A stretch of DNA of 64,000 nt from Porphyrobacter sp. AAP60. GTDB taxonomy: Bacteria; Pseudomonadota; Alphaproteobacteria; Sphingomonadales; Sphingomonadaceae. Below the pieces are notes generated by a model that ran no database searches, was not told the origin of the DNA, and worked only from the letters and a program-made list of their open reading frames with translations. The stretch is taken from assembly GCF_001296025.1 (NCBI RefSeq), contig NZ_LJHV01000002.1, positions 186,001-250,000 on the forward strand, read 5' to 3'. Below are positions 43,832 through 53,123 of the stretch, one piece after another; within the stretch, counting starts at the first letter, position 1, and each line of letters starts with the position of its first letter. The position numbers were made by a program, and so were the translations under genes.

Positions 43832-45560
43832 ATTTGCGTTTCCCAGCGGGCCTCGCCCTTGCGCGCAGTCCGCTGATCGTTGCTCCGCTCGCGGCAATGC
43901 GTTCAAGATCGGTGAGCGCGTGGATCAGGCGGATGCCACCGCGGCTTTTGGCTTCATCAAGCGCGGCGATAAACTGCGCTGTGCTTTCGACACGCGTGCT
44001 CCATGCGCCATAGGCCGCGCCCAATGCGGAGAAATCGGGATTGGCGAGCGTGGTGGCGGATACGCGGCCGGGATATTCGCGTTCCTGATGCATCCGGATC
44101 GTTCCATAGGCGCCGTTGTCGATCACCACCACGATCAGATTGGCACCATATTGGGCAGCGGTGGCGAGTTCCTGTCCGTTCATGAGGAAATCGCCGTCGC
44201 CGGCCACGGCAACGATGGTGCGTTCGGGATATCGCAATGCGGCGGCAATCGCGGCGGGAACGCCGTAACCCATCGCGCCGCAGGTTGGGGCCAGCTGGCC
44301 CGGATAGGCCGCATAACGCCAGTAACGGTGCCACCAACCGGCAAAATTGCCCGCGCCGTTGCAGATAATCGTGTCGGCCGGAAGACTATCACGCATGGCA
44401 GCAACACAAGCGGCCAGATCAATGGCAGCGTCCGACGCAGGCGGTGTCGCCCATTCCAGCCATTCGCGGTGCGCCTCGGCCCCGGCATCGAACGGGATGA
44501 TCCCCGCGTCCTCCCATAGTGCAGCACATTCGGCAAACTCATCCACTCCGCAGCATAGCGCCAGATCGGTGCGGTAGACCCGGCCCAGCTCTTCGGGATC
44601 GGGGTGGATGTGGATCAGCATCTGCCCCGGATGCTCCAGCGACGGCACGGTATACCCATCGGTCGTCGCCTCTCCCAGCCGCGCACCGACGGCGACGACC
44701 AGATCGGCCTGCTTTACCCGTTCGACCAGCTTGGGATTGGGGCCGTAACCCAGATTTCCGGCAAAGACCGGGCAATCCGGACGGATAGCGTCCTGCCGGC
44801 GGAAGGCGGTGGCCACAGGCAGGCCGATACGTTCGGCAAATTGCTGGAAATAGTCACGCGCCTTGCTGTTCCAGCCAGCACCGCCGATGATTGCGACCGG
44901 GCTCGCAGCATCAGCGATCATATCGAACATCGCCTGCATTGCATCAGGGCAAGCGGCCTGCGCGGTGCGGGTGACGAAAGGGCGGGGCGAGAGGGCGGCG
45001 GACACCTGCTCAACCAGCATATCCTCCGGCAAAGCCAGTACCACCGGGCCGGGCCTGCCATTGATCGCAGTCGCATAAGCGCGGGCGATATATTCGGGAA
45101 TGCGCGCCGGATCATCGATGCGGGCAGCCCATTTGCAGATGGGGCCGAAGAACGCCGCGAAATCGATCTCCTGAAAGCCCTCGCGCCCCTGCATCCCGCG
45201 CGCGACATCGCCGACAAACAGGATCATCGGCTGCGAATCCTGATGGGCGACATGCACGCCGATGCTGGCATTGGTCGCACCGGGGCCGCGCGTCACAAAG
45301 GCAACGCCGGGACGCCCGGAGCCTGCCGCGCCCATAGCGCCATCAGCGCAGGCCATGAACGCCGCGCCGCCTTCCTGGCGGCAAGTGATCACGTCGATTT
45401 CCGGCCGGTCTGGCAAGGCGTCCAGCACCGCGAGAAAGCTTTCGCCGGGCACGGTAAAGATCCGCTCGCACCCTTGCGTCGCAAGGCATTCTACCAGCAA
45501 GGTAGCCGCGCTGCGCGGGGCATCTGGGCGCGTGGAATCAGGCACGAAACATTCTCCCAT
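43830..45560 (-). CDS. Thiamine diphosphate-dependent enzyme, acetolactate synthase-like
   Basis: 576-aa protein of the acetohydroxyacid synthase/pyruvate-oxidase superfamily. The N-terminal PYR domain has the catalytic Glu in PGESFL (residue about 40); the C-terminal PP domain has the GDG motif (VAGDGDFLMNGQELATA). A central transhydrogenase-like domain with GGAGWNSKA lies at about residues 215-225. No regulatory subunit gene (ilvN) is next to it, so it is more likely a catabolic or thiamine-dependent decarboxylase/ligase paralog than the biosynthetic AHAS. The reaction is not decidable here. Confidence 0.82.
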   Translation of the reverse strand: MGECFVPDSTRPDAPRSAATLLVECLATQGCERIFTVPGESFLAVLDALPDRPEIDVITCRQEGGAAFMACADGAMGAAGSGRPGVAFVTRGPGATNASIGVHVAHQDSQPMILFVGDVARGMQGREGFQEIDFAAFFGPICKWAARIDDPARIPEYIARAYATAINGRPGPVVLALPEDMLVEQVSAALSPRPFVTRTAQAACPDAMQAMFDMIADAASPVAIIGGAGWNSKARDYFQQFAERIGLPVATAFRRQDAIRPDCPVFAGNLGYGPNPKLVERVKQADLVVAVGARLGEATTDGYTVPSLEHPGQMLIHIHPDPEELGRVYRTDLALCCGVDEFAECAALWEDAGIIPFDAGAEAHREWLEWATPPASDAAIDLAACVAAMRDSLPADTIICNGAGNFAGWWHRYWRYAAYPGQLAPTCGAMGYGVPAAIAAALRYPERTIVAVAGDGDFLMNGQELATAAQYGANLIVVVIDNGAYGTIRMHQEREYPGRVSATTLANPDFSALGAAYGAWSTRVESTAQFIAALDEAKSRGGIRLIHALTDLERIAASGATISGLRARARPAGKRK

Positions 45561-45722
45561 CTTGTAAGCTTTGGCCTCTACCGCCGGGGGCAGCGCGGCG
45601 CAAATTCTCCCGCAAGGTTAAGACCGCCCTGATCATGTCCCACCCTGCAACACTTTGCGCGCACAGGTTCCAAAAGGTTAAGAAAGTCTTAAAGTCTCCG
45701 CCAAGAAATGGAGACTCGCAAA

Positions 45723-45914
45723 ATGCGTCGCAGCTTGGTTCTTACTGACGAAACGGCCCGCCACTGGTTCCGCGCCAGCCTGCCGCCACATGTGAAGCGC
45801 GACTTGTTTCCGATCCCGGCAGAAGCCTTGTGGCGGCTGACAATGGCGGATGTGCGCGGCTTCGCCAGCACCTATGTCGCAACAACGGCTGCGGTACTCG
45901 CCTTCATCATCTAG
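45723..45914 (+). CDS. Small membrane protein, unknown function
   Basis: 63-aa protein (ATG at 45723, with GGAGA eight nt upstream; ATG 45708 is an alternative). It has a charged N-terminus (RRSLVLTDETARHWFRA) and a hydrophobic C-terminal segment (YVATTAAVLAFII), suggesting a tail-anchored protein. It overlaps the convergent MFS gene by 4 nt. No family is recognised, but the clear ribosome binding site supports a real gene. Confidence 0.6.
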   Translation: MRRSLVLTDETARHWFRASLPPHVKRDLFPIPAEALWRLTMADVRGFASTYVATTAAVLAFII

Positions 45915-47227
45915 AATGTTTCGGGCGGTCGCAGCGCTTCGGTGGCGTGCAGCTTGCGCGCCAGCTGGGCCGAAAACAGGCACAGGATAAGGCTGACCAA
46001 TAGCTGTTCCTGCAGCGGAATACCCAGCACACCCAGCGCGCCCGCCACGCCTGCCCCCACCACCATGAAGATCGACGAGATGAAGTTGTTCGCCGCGACC
46101 GAACGCGAAGCCTCGCTCTTGTCGACACGGGTGGTGAGAAAGGCATAAAGCGGCACCACGAACATCCCGCCTGCAACCGCAATCAGCAAAAGATTGACAA
46201 TCAGCGCCAGCGCCAGCGGTTGCACCAGAAATTCGCCCACCGTGAACAGTTCGCCTGCCGGTTCAAGATTCCACACCCGGCACAATGCATAAAAACCGAT
46301 CAGCAACACACCAAGCGCCATCACCGACCGCGCCGAATAACGCGCCGAGATATCGCCTTTCAGCAACGCATTGATCGAAACCGAGCCAATCGCGATACCG
46401 GCAGAAAATGCCACCAGCAGCACAGCGGCGACCTGTTTGTCAGCAAGCAGCACGTTCTTGGCGAGCGGGATGAACTGCACAGAGAGGATCGCCGCGATCG
46501 TCCAGAAATAACTGATCGCCAACACCGAATAACGCAATTCGGGATTGCCCATCGAAAAGGTGATGAGCGATTTCGATGCGCGGATCGGATTCCAGTCCAC
46601 CTTGGTTTCAGCGCATTGGGCAGGCGCAGGCGGGACAAACCGGCAGGTGGCATAGCCGATCAGCGCGATCAGGATCACACCAACGATACTCCACATGATC
46701 GGCAGCGCGCCGCCCAGCATCATGCCGACAAGGATCGCGAGATAAGTGCCTGCTTCCACCAGTCCGGTGCCTGCCAGCACTTCTTCCTTGTGCAAATGCT
46801 GCGGCAGGATCGCGTATTTGATGGGGCCGAAGAAGGTGGAATGCACTCCCATCGCAAACAGCGCGACAAACATCAGCGGGATCGCAAGGCTTTCCACCTG
46901 CATGCCTCTGGCGGCCAGCAGCAGGCCAGTGGCACCAACCGACATGATCAGGATTTCGGCAAACTTGATCCAGCGGATGATCTTGGTCTTGTCCCGCATG
47001 TCGGCCAGCTGGCCTGCTGTGGCGGAAAACAGCACGAAGGGCAGCACGAAAACCGCCGTCGCCACGCCGCTGATCAGCGTTTCGGTCTCAGGCGAATCAT
47101 ACACCTGATAGACCACGAACAGCACCATCGCGTTCTTGTAGAGATTGTCGTTCAGCGCATTGAGCAGCTGGGTCAGGAATAACGGCAGAAAGCGCCGCTG
47201 GCCCATAAGATGCGTCGATGTGGTCAT
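45911..47227 (-). CDS. MFS transporter, LplT-like (lysophospholipid transport)
   Basis: 438-aa major facilitator with about 12 hydrophobic segments. The N-terminal FLTQLLNALNDNLYKNAMVLFV resembles LplT and the MFS half of the acyltransferase fusion proteins, and GQLADMRDKTKIIRWIKFAE is the LplT-type loop 2-3. LplT flips lysophospholipids to be re-acylated by Aas; here no acyltransferase gene is next door, so the assignment is by similarity only. Divergent from pgsA. Confidence 0.78.
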   Translation of the reverse strand: MTTSTHLMGQRRFLPLFLTQLLNALNDNLYKNAMVLFVVYQVYDSPETETLISGVATAVFVLPFVLFSATAGQLADMRDKTKIIRWIKFAEILIMSVGATGLLLAARGMQVESLAIPLMFVALFAMGVHSTFFGPIKYAILPQHLHKEEVLAGTGLVEAGTYLAILVGMMLGGALPIMWSIVGVILIALIGYATCRFVPPAPAQCAETKVDWNPIRASKSLITFSMGNPELRYSVLAISYFWTIAAILSVQFIPLAKNVLLADKQVAAVLLVAFSAGIAIGSVSINALLKGDISARYSARSVMALGVLLIGFYALCRVWNLEPAGELFTVGEFLVQPLALALIVNLLLIAVAGGMFVVPLYAFLTTRVDKSEASRSVAANNFISSIFMVVGAGVAGALGVLGIPLQEQLLVSLILCLFSAQLARKLHATEALRPPETF

Positions 47228-47380
47228 CCGGTAATTTTGCCAGTGCTTCCCGTTACGTTATTGCCGGACATAGCGGGGGCGCGGCCATTCACAAGTGTGC
47301 TGAAGAAAGCGCCAGACTGCGAACAGGCCACGCGATTGGGGTTTTGCGTAGCGGAAAGCCGCGCTAAGCGGGGATCAGTC

Positions 47381-47989
47381 ATGTCGAGCCTGCCCAACAT
47401 TCTCACCCTGTCGCGCATCTTTGCGGTGCCGATGCTGGCGTTTTTCCTGTGGTGGCCCGAATGGCGGCTGGGGTATCTGATCGGCTTTGTGCTCTATTGC
47501 GTGATCGCAATAACCGATTTCTTCGATGGTTATCTGGCACGCTCCTACGGCACCGTTTCGAAACTGGGCATATTCCTCGATCCGATTGCCGACAAGATCA
47601 TGATCGCTGCGGTCATTCTGGTTCTGACCGCGCAAGGGTTTCTGCGCGGGCCTTGGGCGGGGGATGTCCATGTGATCGCCGGGCTGGTCATTCTGGTGCG
47701 CGAAATTGCAGTGAGCGGCCTTCGAGAATTTCTCGGCGGATTGCAGATTTCGATACCGGTTTCGAACCTCGCCAAGTGGAAGACGACGTTTCAACTGGTG
47801 GCGCTGGGAGCGCTGATCCTTGGCGGGGCGGTGCATGGCCAGCCGTGCCAGTCGGTGTTCGAGGCTTGTGGCAGCATTGCAGAAAGCTGGGTTCATCTGG
47901 TGGGGTTGGTGGCGCTATGGACCGCAGCGGTGCTGACCTGCATCACCGGCTGGGATTACCTGCGGGTCGGTTTGAAGCACATGGATTGA
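47381..47989 (+). CDS. pgsA: CDP-diacylglycerol--glycerol-3-phosphate 3-phosphatidyltransferase
   Basis: 202-aa membrane enzyme that makes phosphatidylglycerophosphate, the committed step to phosphatidylglycerol and cardiolipin. Start at the ATG at 47381 (MSSLPNILTLSRI), the longer upstream frame is not conserved. The CDP-alcohol phosphatidyltransferase motif is DFFDGYLARSYGTVSKLG followed by LDPIADK, at about residues 46-70. Hydrophobic segments flank it. Confidence 0.94.
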   Translation: MSSLPNILTLSRIFAVPMLAFFLWWPEWRLGYLIGFVLYCVIAITDFFDGYLARSYGTVSKLGIFLDPIADKIMIAAVILVLTAQGFLRGPWAGDVHVIAGLVILVREIAVSGLREFLGGLQISIPVSNLAKWKTTFQLVALGALILGGAVHGQPCQSVFEACGSIAESWVHLVGLVALWTAAVLTCITGWDYLRVGLKHMD

Positions 47990-48049
47990 AGGGTTGTTGC
48001 GAAGGCCAGAGGGTGCCGCTTTCGGGTGCGATTGCGGAACATCGTCATC

Positions 48050-48328
48050 TTAATCGAGACGAACAGTGTTGCCTTTCAAAAGCCCCGAGCAAACCGCCCC
48101 CTCGACGCGCTGTCCTGAGGGAGCTTTGGCTTCGAACGCGGTTGCAAAGACGTCACCTTGCCCACAATCGAAATAGGCATAGCCCGTGATCTGCACTTCT
48201 GTGTATCCTTGCGCATTCAGAACATTGGTGGCGCGATCAGGTGTCGTGCAGGCCACCGGGGCAGCAAAAGGAAATGCAGCTATCAGCGCGATCCCGACCC
48301 CGATCTGCATCAATTTTTTCCGCCGCAT
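48050..48328 (-). CDS. Small conserved secreted protein
   Basis: 92-aa protein from the ATG at 48328. A signal peptide-like N-terminus (residues about 1-22) with a possible lipobox-like APVAC at the end (Cys27) is followed by a short domain with two further Cys (FDCGQGD and GAVCSGLLKG) and the sequence NVLNAQGYTEVQITGYAYF. Homologs of this small Cys-rich secreted type are found in many proteobacteria and phages, as I recall, but the function is not known to me. Confidence 0.7.
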   Translation of the reverse strand: MRRKKLMQIGVGIALIAAFPFAAPVACTTPDRATNVLNAQGYTEVQITGYAYFDCGQGDVFATAFEAKAPSGQRVEGAVCSGLLKGNTVRLD

Positions 48329-48455
48329 CGTAGGAAAGATGTCACATATCAATGATGTCCGCAACGGGGCTCCGTCCGGAACGGCAGCTTTTGCTGGTCT
48401 ACCGTGACTAAGCTACCATGCGTTCAATTGTGATGCGCGATATGATCTCCTCGCC

Positions 48456-49352
48456 TCAACCCGCCCGCAGTTCTTCCGCCAGCAACAGGAAATCGGCCTC
48501 GCGCGGGGAGTTTCTGCGCCATGCGAGCACAATTTCGCGCTTGGCGGTGGGGCTGTCCACGGGGCGGGCGACGACCTGGGTTCCGGCGAGAATGCCTGCC
48601 TTCAGCGCCATTTCGGGCAGCATGGTCAGGCCCAGATCATTGTCGACCAACTGCACCAATGTGTGCAGGCTGGTGCCGATCATCGCCGCACTGGCGCGCA
48701 GTTCGGCGCGATTGCACGCCGCCAGCGCGTGATCGCGCAGGCAATGGCCATCTTCCAGCAGCATCAGGCGGCCCTGATCGATCATATCCGGCTTGATCGT
48801 CGCGGGCGGATCGCGCGGGTCATCCTTGGGGAAGGCGATGAACAGCCGGTCGTCTGCGATGTGCGCGATCGCCGCATCGCCGGTGTCGAAGGGCAGGGCC
48901 AGAAGCACGCAATCGACCCGCCCGTGGCTTAGCGATTCGAGCGCGTCGTGACTGGTTTCCTCGCGCAGCAGCAGCTTCAGATCGGGTCGTTCGCGCTTAA
49001 GACGGGGCAACACGCGCGGCAGCATGAAAGGTGCGATGGTGGGGATCACGCTCATCCGCAATTCGCCCGATAGCGGCTTGCCCGAAGCCTGTACCAGATC
49101 GGCAAGCTCTTCCGCCTCGCGCAGCAACCGGTTGGCCTTGGCCACCACCTGTTCGCCCAGCGCAGTAAAGCGCACCACCCGGCGCGAGCGCTCCACCAGC
49201 GTCACGCCCAACAGGGATTCCAGTTCGCGGATGCCTGCCGACAGCGTTGATTGCGACACGAAGCTGGCATCGGCCGCACGCCCGAAGTGGCCGTGTTCAT
49301 GCAGCGCGACCAGATATTGCAATTGCTTGATGGTGGGCAGGTAAGTGCTCAT
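48456..49352 (-). CDS. oxyR: Hydrogen peroxide-inducible genes activator OxyR
   Basis: 298-aa LysR-type regulator. The winged-helix N-terminus (QYLVALHEHGHFGRAADAS) and the OxyR redox pair are both present: Cys204 in GHCLRD and Cys213, spaced 9 residues apart exactly as Cys199/Cys208 in E. coli OxyR. It senses H2O2 by disulfide formation and activates catalase and peroxiredoxin genes; the usual neighbour targets (katG, ahpC) are not in the window. It starts 11 nt after the rnd end on the same strand. Confidence 0.92.
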   Translation of the reverse strand: MSTYLPTIKQLQYLVALHEHGHFGRAADASFVSQSTLSAGIRELESLLGVTLVERSRRVVRFTALGEQVVAKANRLLREAEELADLVQASGKPLSGELRMSVIPTIAPFMLPRVLPRLKRERPDLKLLLREETSHDALESLSHGRVDCVLLALPFDTGDAAIAHIADDRLFIAFPKDDPRDPPATIKPDMIDQGRLMLLEDGHCLRDHALAACNRAELRASAAMIGTSLHTLVQLVDNDLGLTMLPEMALKAGILAGTQVVARPVDSPTAKREIVLAWRRNSPREADFLLLAEELRAG

Positions 49353-49362
49353 GCGCGCGCGC

Positions 49363-50601
49363 TCATTCCGCTGCCAGCGTGCCCGGCTCGTCGGCGTCCA
49401 ACACTTCTACCGGATCAGCCGGCTCCACTACCACCACATCGTCGATATGCGTCATCTTGAGGCGACCCTTTTCGACTGCGAAGGCCAGTTTGCCCTCGAC
49501 CAGATCAAGCGCGTCCTTGCCGAACACCTCGAACCGCCAGCCCTGCAAGACCGGCAGATCGCGCATGCCTGCGGCGAGCGATTCCATTTCGTCGGCGCGG
49601 GTCAGCAGGCGCGGGGCAACGTCGATCTCGCGGGCACGGATCTTGAGCAGCAGCTTCAGCAGATCGGCAACCAGCGCGCCTTCCTTGCCCAGCGGTGCGC
49701 CGCGCTTTTCCTTGTCCGGCATCTCGGATTTGGGCAGCGGTTCGGCCTCGGCGATGATTTTCATCAGTCGCTTGCCGATGTCGTTATCTTTCCATGCGGC
49801 AGAAAGTCCGCGCACCTTGGCCAGATCGGCCTGCGATTTGGGCGGGTGGCTGGCAATATCGGCCAACGTTTCATCACGCATGATGCGGCCTCGCGGGATG
49901 TTCTTGTGCTGGGCCTCGGCCTCGCGCCATCCGGCCAGCGCCTTCATCCGGCCCAGAACCTGGGGGTTACGGCCCGGCTGACGGATGCGTTTCCAGGCAA
50001 GGGCGGGATCGGTGATATAGTTCGACGGATCGGCCAGCTTTTCCATTTCGGCATCCAGCCACAAGCCGCGGCCGGTCTTGATCAGTTTCTTGAGGATGCG
50101 CGGGAAGATGGTCGCAAGGTGGGTGACATCGCCGATGGCATATTCGATCTGCCGGTCGGTCAGCGGGCGGCGGCTCCAATCGGTAAAGCGCGCGCCCTTG
50201 TCGATCGTCAGGCCCATCCACGTTTCGACCAGGTTGGCATAACCGATCTGTTCGGACTGGCTGATGGCCATCATCGCGATCTGCGTGTCGAAAATCGGCT
50301 GCGGGGTCTTGCCGGTGAGGTTGACGATGATTTCAACGTCCTGCCCGCCGGCGTGGAAGACTTTCAGCACGTCGTCATTGTCGCACATCAGATCCAGCAG
50401 CGGTTTCAGGTCGATACCCGGCGCCATCGGATCGATTGCGGCAGCCTCTTCTGTGTTGGCGATCTGCACCAGGCACAGTTCAGGCCAATAGGTGTTTTCG
50501 CGCATGAACTCGGTATCGACCGCGACAAATTCCGATTTGGCGAGGCGTTCGCACAGGTCAGAGAGGGCTTCGGTGGTGGTGATCAGCTCGTGAATTTTCA
50601 T
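49363..50601 (-). CDS. rnd: Ribonuclease D
   Basis: 412-aa 3'-5' exoribonuclease for tRNA and small RNA 3' ends. The DEDD-y exonuclease motifs are VDTEFMRE (residues about 27-34), HAGGQDVEII (about 82-91) and YAIGDVTHL (about 153-161), all present, followed by an HRDC domain (LARVRGLSAAW-like, about 262) and a C-terminal extension of about 60 acidic residues. oxyR follows on the same strand after 10 nt. Confidence 0.93.
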   Translation of the reverse strand: MKIHELITTTEALSDLCERLAKSEFVAVDTEFMRENTYWPELCLVQIANTEEAAAIDPMAPGIDLKPLLDLMCDNDDVLKVFHAGGQDVEIIVNLTGKTPQPIFDTQIAMMAISQSEQIGYANLVETWMGLTIDKGARFTDWSRRPLTDRQIEYAIGDVTHLATIFPRILKKLIKTGRGLWLDAEMEKLADPSNYITDPALAWKRIRQPGRNPQVLGRMKALAGWREAEAQHKNIPRGRIMRDETLADIASHPPKSQADLAKVRGLSAAWKDNDIGKRLMKIIAEAEPLPKSEMPDKEKRGAPLGKEGALVADLLKLLLKIRAREIDVAPRLLTRADEMESLAAGMRDLPVLQGWRFEVFGKDALDLVEGKLAFAVEKGRLKMTHIDDVVVVEPADPVEVLDADEPGTLAAE

Positions 50602-50679
50602 GTCATCTTTGCTCGTTGGGGCGGAGTGCCGCCCTCGGGATTGAACCCATGTTACCCCGCCCCCTGTACCAAGCTTGGC

Positions 50680-50708
50680 TTGACAAAGTGCAAGGCTTGC
50701 CCTGTTAG
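50680..50708 (+). promoter_or_regulatory. Candidate aspS promoter
   Basis: A perfect TTGACA at 50680-50685 with a 17-nt spacer and TGTTAG at 50703-50708, 88 nt before the aspS start in the divergent rnd/aspS gap. Confidence 0.5.
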
Positions 50709-50795
50709 CGCGCCGGTAAAGGCCCGGATCAGGCTCACCCTTTTCCGGCTGCCCGGCGCCCTAGCGTCATAGCCTCGGACAGGACAAGAGTTTAG

Positions 50796-52592
50796 ATGCA
50801 CCCCTACCGCACACACACTTGCGCACAGCTTTCTTCAGCTCAGGTGGGCGAAACCGTCCGCCTGTCGGGCTGGGTGCACCGCAAGCGCGATTTTGGCGGG
50901 CTGTTGTTCGTCGATCTTCGTGACCACTACGGCATCACGCAGATCGTTGCCGATGCGGATTCGCCCGCCTTGGCGGTGCTTGATCGGCTGCGGGTGGAAT
51001 CGGTCATCACCATCGAAGGCGAGGTAAAGGCCCGTTCTGCCGAAACGGTGAACCCGCGCCTCGCCACCGGCGAGGTCGAAGTTTATGCACGCAGCATCAC
51101 GGTGCAAAGCGCATCGGAAGAACTGCCGCTGCCGGTTGCCGATGAACAGCCATACCCTGAAGACGTGCGGCTGAAGTACCGCTTCCTCGATCTGCGGCGC
51201 GAAACGCTGCACAAGAACATCATGACCCGCGTGGCAGTGGTTTCTGATATTCGTGCGCGGATGGCGGCGGTGGGCTTCAATGAATTCTCGACCCCGATCC
51301 TGACCGCGTCCAGCCCCGAAGGCGCGCGCGACTTTCTGGTGCCGAGCCGCATTCACGCAGGCAAGTTTTATGCGCTTCCCCAAGCGCCGCAGCAGTACAA
51401 GCAGCTGTTGATGGTGGCCGGGTTCGATCGCTATTTCCAGATCGCGCCGTGTTTCCGCGATGAAGATCCGCGCGCTGATCGTCTGCCGGGCGAATTCTAC
51501 CAGCTCGATCTGGAAATGAGCTTCGTCACGCAGGAAGAAATCTGGGACACGATGGAGCCGGTGATTGCCGGCACGTTCGAAGCCTTTGCCGATGGCAAGA
51601 AGGTTACACCGGCAGGCCAGTTCCCGCGCATCGCCTACGATGATGCGATGCTGAAATATGGCAGCGACAAGCCCGATCTGCGCAACCCGCTGATCATTTC
51701 CGATGTGTCGCAACACTTCACCCAATCCGGCTTCGGCTTGTTCGAGAAGATCGTCGGCGGCGGTGGTGTTGTCCGGGTCATCCCGGCACCCGGCACCCAC
51801 GAAAAGAGCCGCAAGTTCTTTGATGAAATGAATGATTGGGCGCGCAAGGAAGGCTTTGCAGGCCTCGGCTATGTCACCCGCAAGGGTGGCGAATTCGGGG
51901 GGCCGATTGCCAAGAACCACGGTGCTGACCGCATGGCTGCTCTTTATGCAGAACTCGGCCTTGGCGAAAACGACGGGCTGTTTTTTGCCGCGGGCAAGGA
52001 AGCCGATGCTGCCAAGCTGGCCGGTGCGGCCCGTATTCGTGTGGGCGAGGAACTGGGCCTGATCGACGAAGATGCCTTCGCGCTCGCATGGATCGTCGAT
52101 TTCCCGTTCTACGAATGGAACGAGGACGAAAAGAAGGTCGATTTCAGCCACAACCCCTTCTCGATGCCGCAGGGCGGGATTGATGCGTTGAATGGTCAGG
52201 ACCCGCTGACGTTGAAGGCGTTCCAGTACGACCTCGTTTGCAACGGCTATGAAATCGCCAGCGGATCGATCCGCAACCACATGCCGGAAACCATGGTCAA
52301 GGCGTTCGAGATTGTCGGGCTTTCCAAGGCCGATGTCGAAGAACGCTTCGGCGGCATGTACCGCGCGTTCCAGTATGGCGCGCCGCCGCATGGCGGGATG
52401 GCTGCCGGCGTTGACCGCATCGTCATGCTGCTGTGCGGGGTCAAGAATCTGCGTGAAATCTCGCTGTTCCCGATGAACCAGCGCGCTGAAGACCTTCTGA
52501 TGGGTGCGCCGAGCCCGGCCGAACCACGCTCCTTGCGCGAATTGCATCTGCGCGTGGTGGAGCCACCCAAGAAAGACGGCCCTTCAGCCTGA
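50796..52592 (+). CDS. aspS: Aspartate--tRNA ligase
   Basis: 598-aa class II aminoacyl-tRNA synthetase. The anticodon-binding OB-fold is at the N-terminus ([23 protein letters not shown]), class II motif 1 (FNEFSTPIL), motif 2 ([16 protein letters not shown]) and motif 3 ([13 protein letters not shown]) are intact, and the bacterial GAD insertion is present. Alphaproteobacterial AspRS is often non-discriminating (Asp and Asn), but this cannot be told from sequence alone. Divergent from rnd. Confidence 0.97.
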   Translation: MHPYRTHTCAQLSSAQVGETVRLSGWVHRKRDFGGLLFVDLRDHYGITQIVADADSPALAVLDRLRVESVITIEGEVKARSAETVNPRLATGEVEVYARSITVQSASEELPLPVADEQPYPEDVRLKYRFLDLRRETLHKNIMTRVAVVSDIRARMAAVGFNEFSTPILTASSPEGARDFLVPSRIHAGKFYALPQAPQQYKQLLMVAGFDRYFQIAPCFRDEDPRADRLPGEFYQLDLEMSFVTQEEIWDTMEPVIAGTFEAFADGKKVTPAGQFPRIAYDDAMLKYGSDKPDLRNPLIISDVSQHFTQSGFGLFEKIVGGGGVVRVIPAPGTHEKSRKFFDEMNDWARKEGFAGLGYVTRKGGEFGGPIAKNHGADRMAALYAELGLGENDGLFFAAGKEADAAKLAGAARIRVGEELGLIDEDAFALAWIVDFPFYEWNEDEKKVDFSHNPFSMPQGGIDALNGQDPLTLKAFQYDLVCNGYEIASGSIRNHMPETMVKAFEIVGLSKADVEERFGGMYRAFQYGAPPHGGMAAGVDRIVMLLCGVKNLREISLFPMNQRAEDLLMGAPSPAEPRSLRELHLRVVEPPKKDGPSA

Positions 52593-52712
52593 CGTTTCAC
52601 CGGGCATGACGTTACGGCTTGATAAGCCCCCTCTCATGCCCACTTGCACTTGCCCGCGCCGTTCATTAGGGCGGGCACGAGTTTTTCTAACCCCAGTTCA
52701 AGAGGGAATACC

Positions 52713-52949
52713 ATGAGCGATACTGCTGACCGGGTGGCCAAGATTGTTGTCGAGCATCTCGGCGTGGAAGCTGACAAGGTTACTCAGGATGCCAGCTTCA
52801 TTGATGATCTTGGCGCTGACAGCCTCGACATCGTCGAATTGGTGATGGCATTCGAAGAAGAATTCGGCGTCGAAATCCCCGACGATGCGGCTGAAAAGAT
52901 CACCACTGTTGGTGATGCGACCAAGTACATCGAAGAACACAAGGGCTAA
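52713..52949 (+). CDS. acpP: Acyl carrier protein
   Basis: 78-aa acidic acyl carrier protein. The phosphopantetheine-attachment Ser37 is in the DSL motif of [19 protein letters not shown]. Start at the ATG at 52713 with AGAGGGAATACC upstream; the longer frame is not family-like. It precedes fabF by 174 nt; fabF, fabZ and the KAS III-like gene use it. Confidence 0.97.
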   Translation: MSDTADRVAKIVVEHLGVEADKVTQDASFIDDLGADSLDIVELVMAFEEEFGVEIPDDAAEKITTVGDATKYIEEHKG

Positions 52950-53071
52950 GCGCGGGGGCTAAGGCCCGCAAGGATGCCCCGGTGTCCGCGCAATCCCGCC
53001 GTTTCCTTGAGCAGGAGAAGGCGGGGCATTTGTCTGGCAGCATGTTTGCGGACGCGCGGATCAGGGCTTAG

Positions 53072-53111
53072 ACAGGCTCAGCCCATTTACGGGTTGGGCC
53101 TGTTGCTTTTT
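53072..53111 (+). terminator. Terminator between acpP and fabF
   Basis: A 13-bp stem (53072-53084 with 53091-53103, two wobble pairs) and loop ATTTAC, then TTTTT at about 53107-53111. It lies 13 nt before the fabF start, just ahead of its ribosome binding site (GGAGAA), so it could also act as an attenuator. Confidence 0.65.
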
Positions 53112-53123
53112 CGGAGAAGTTGA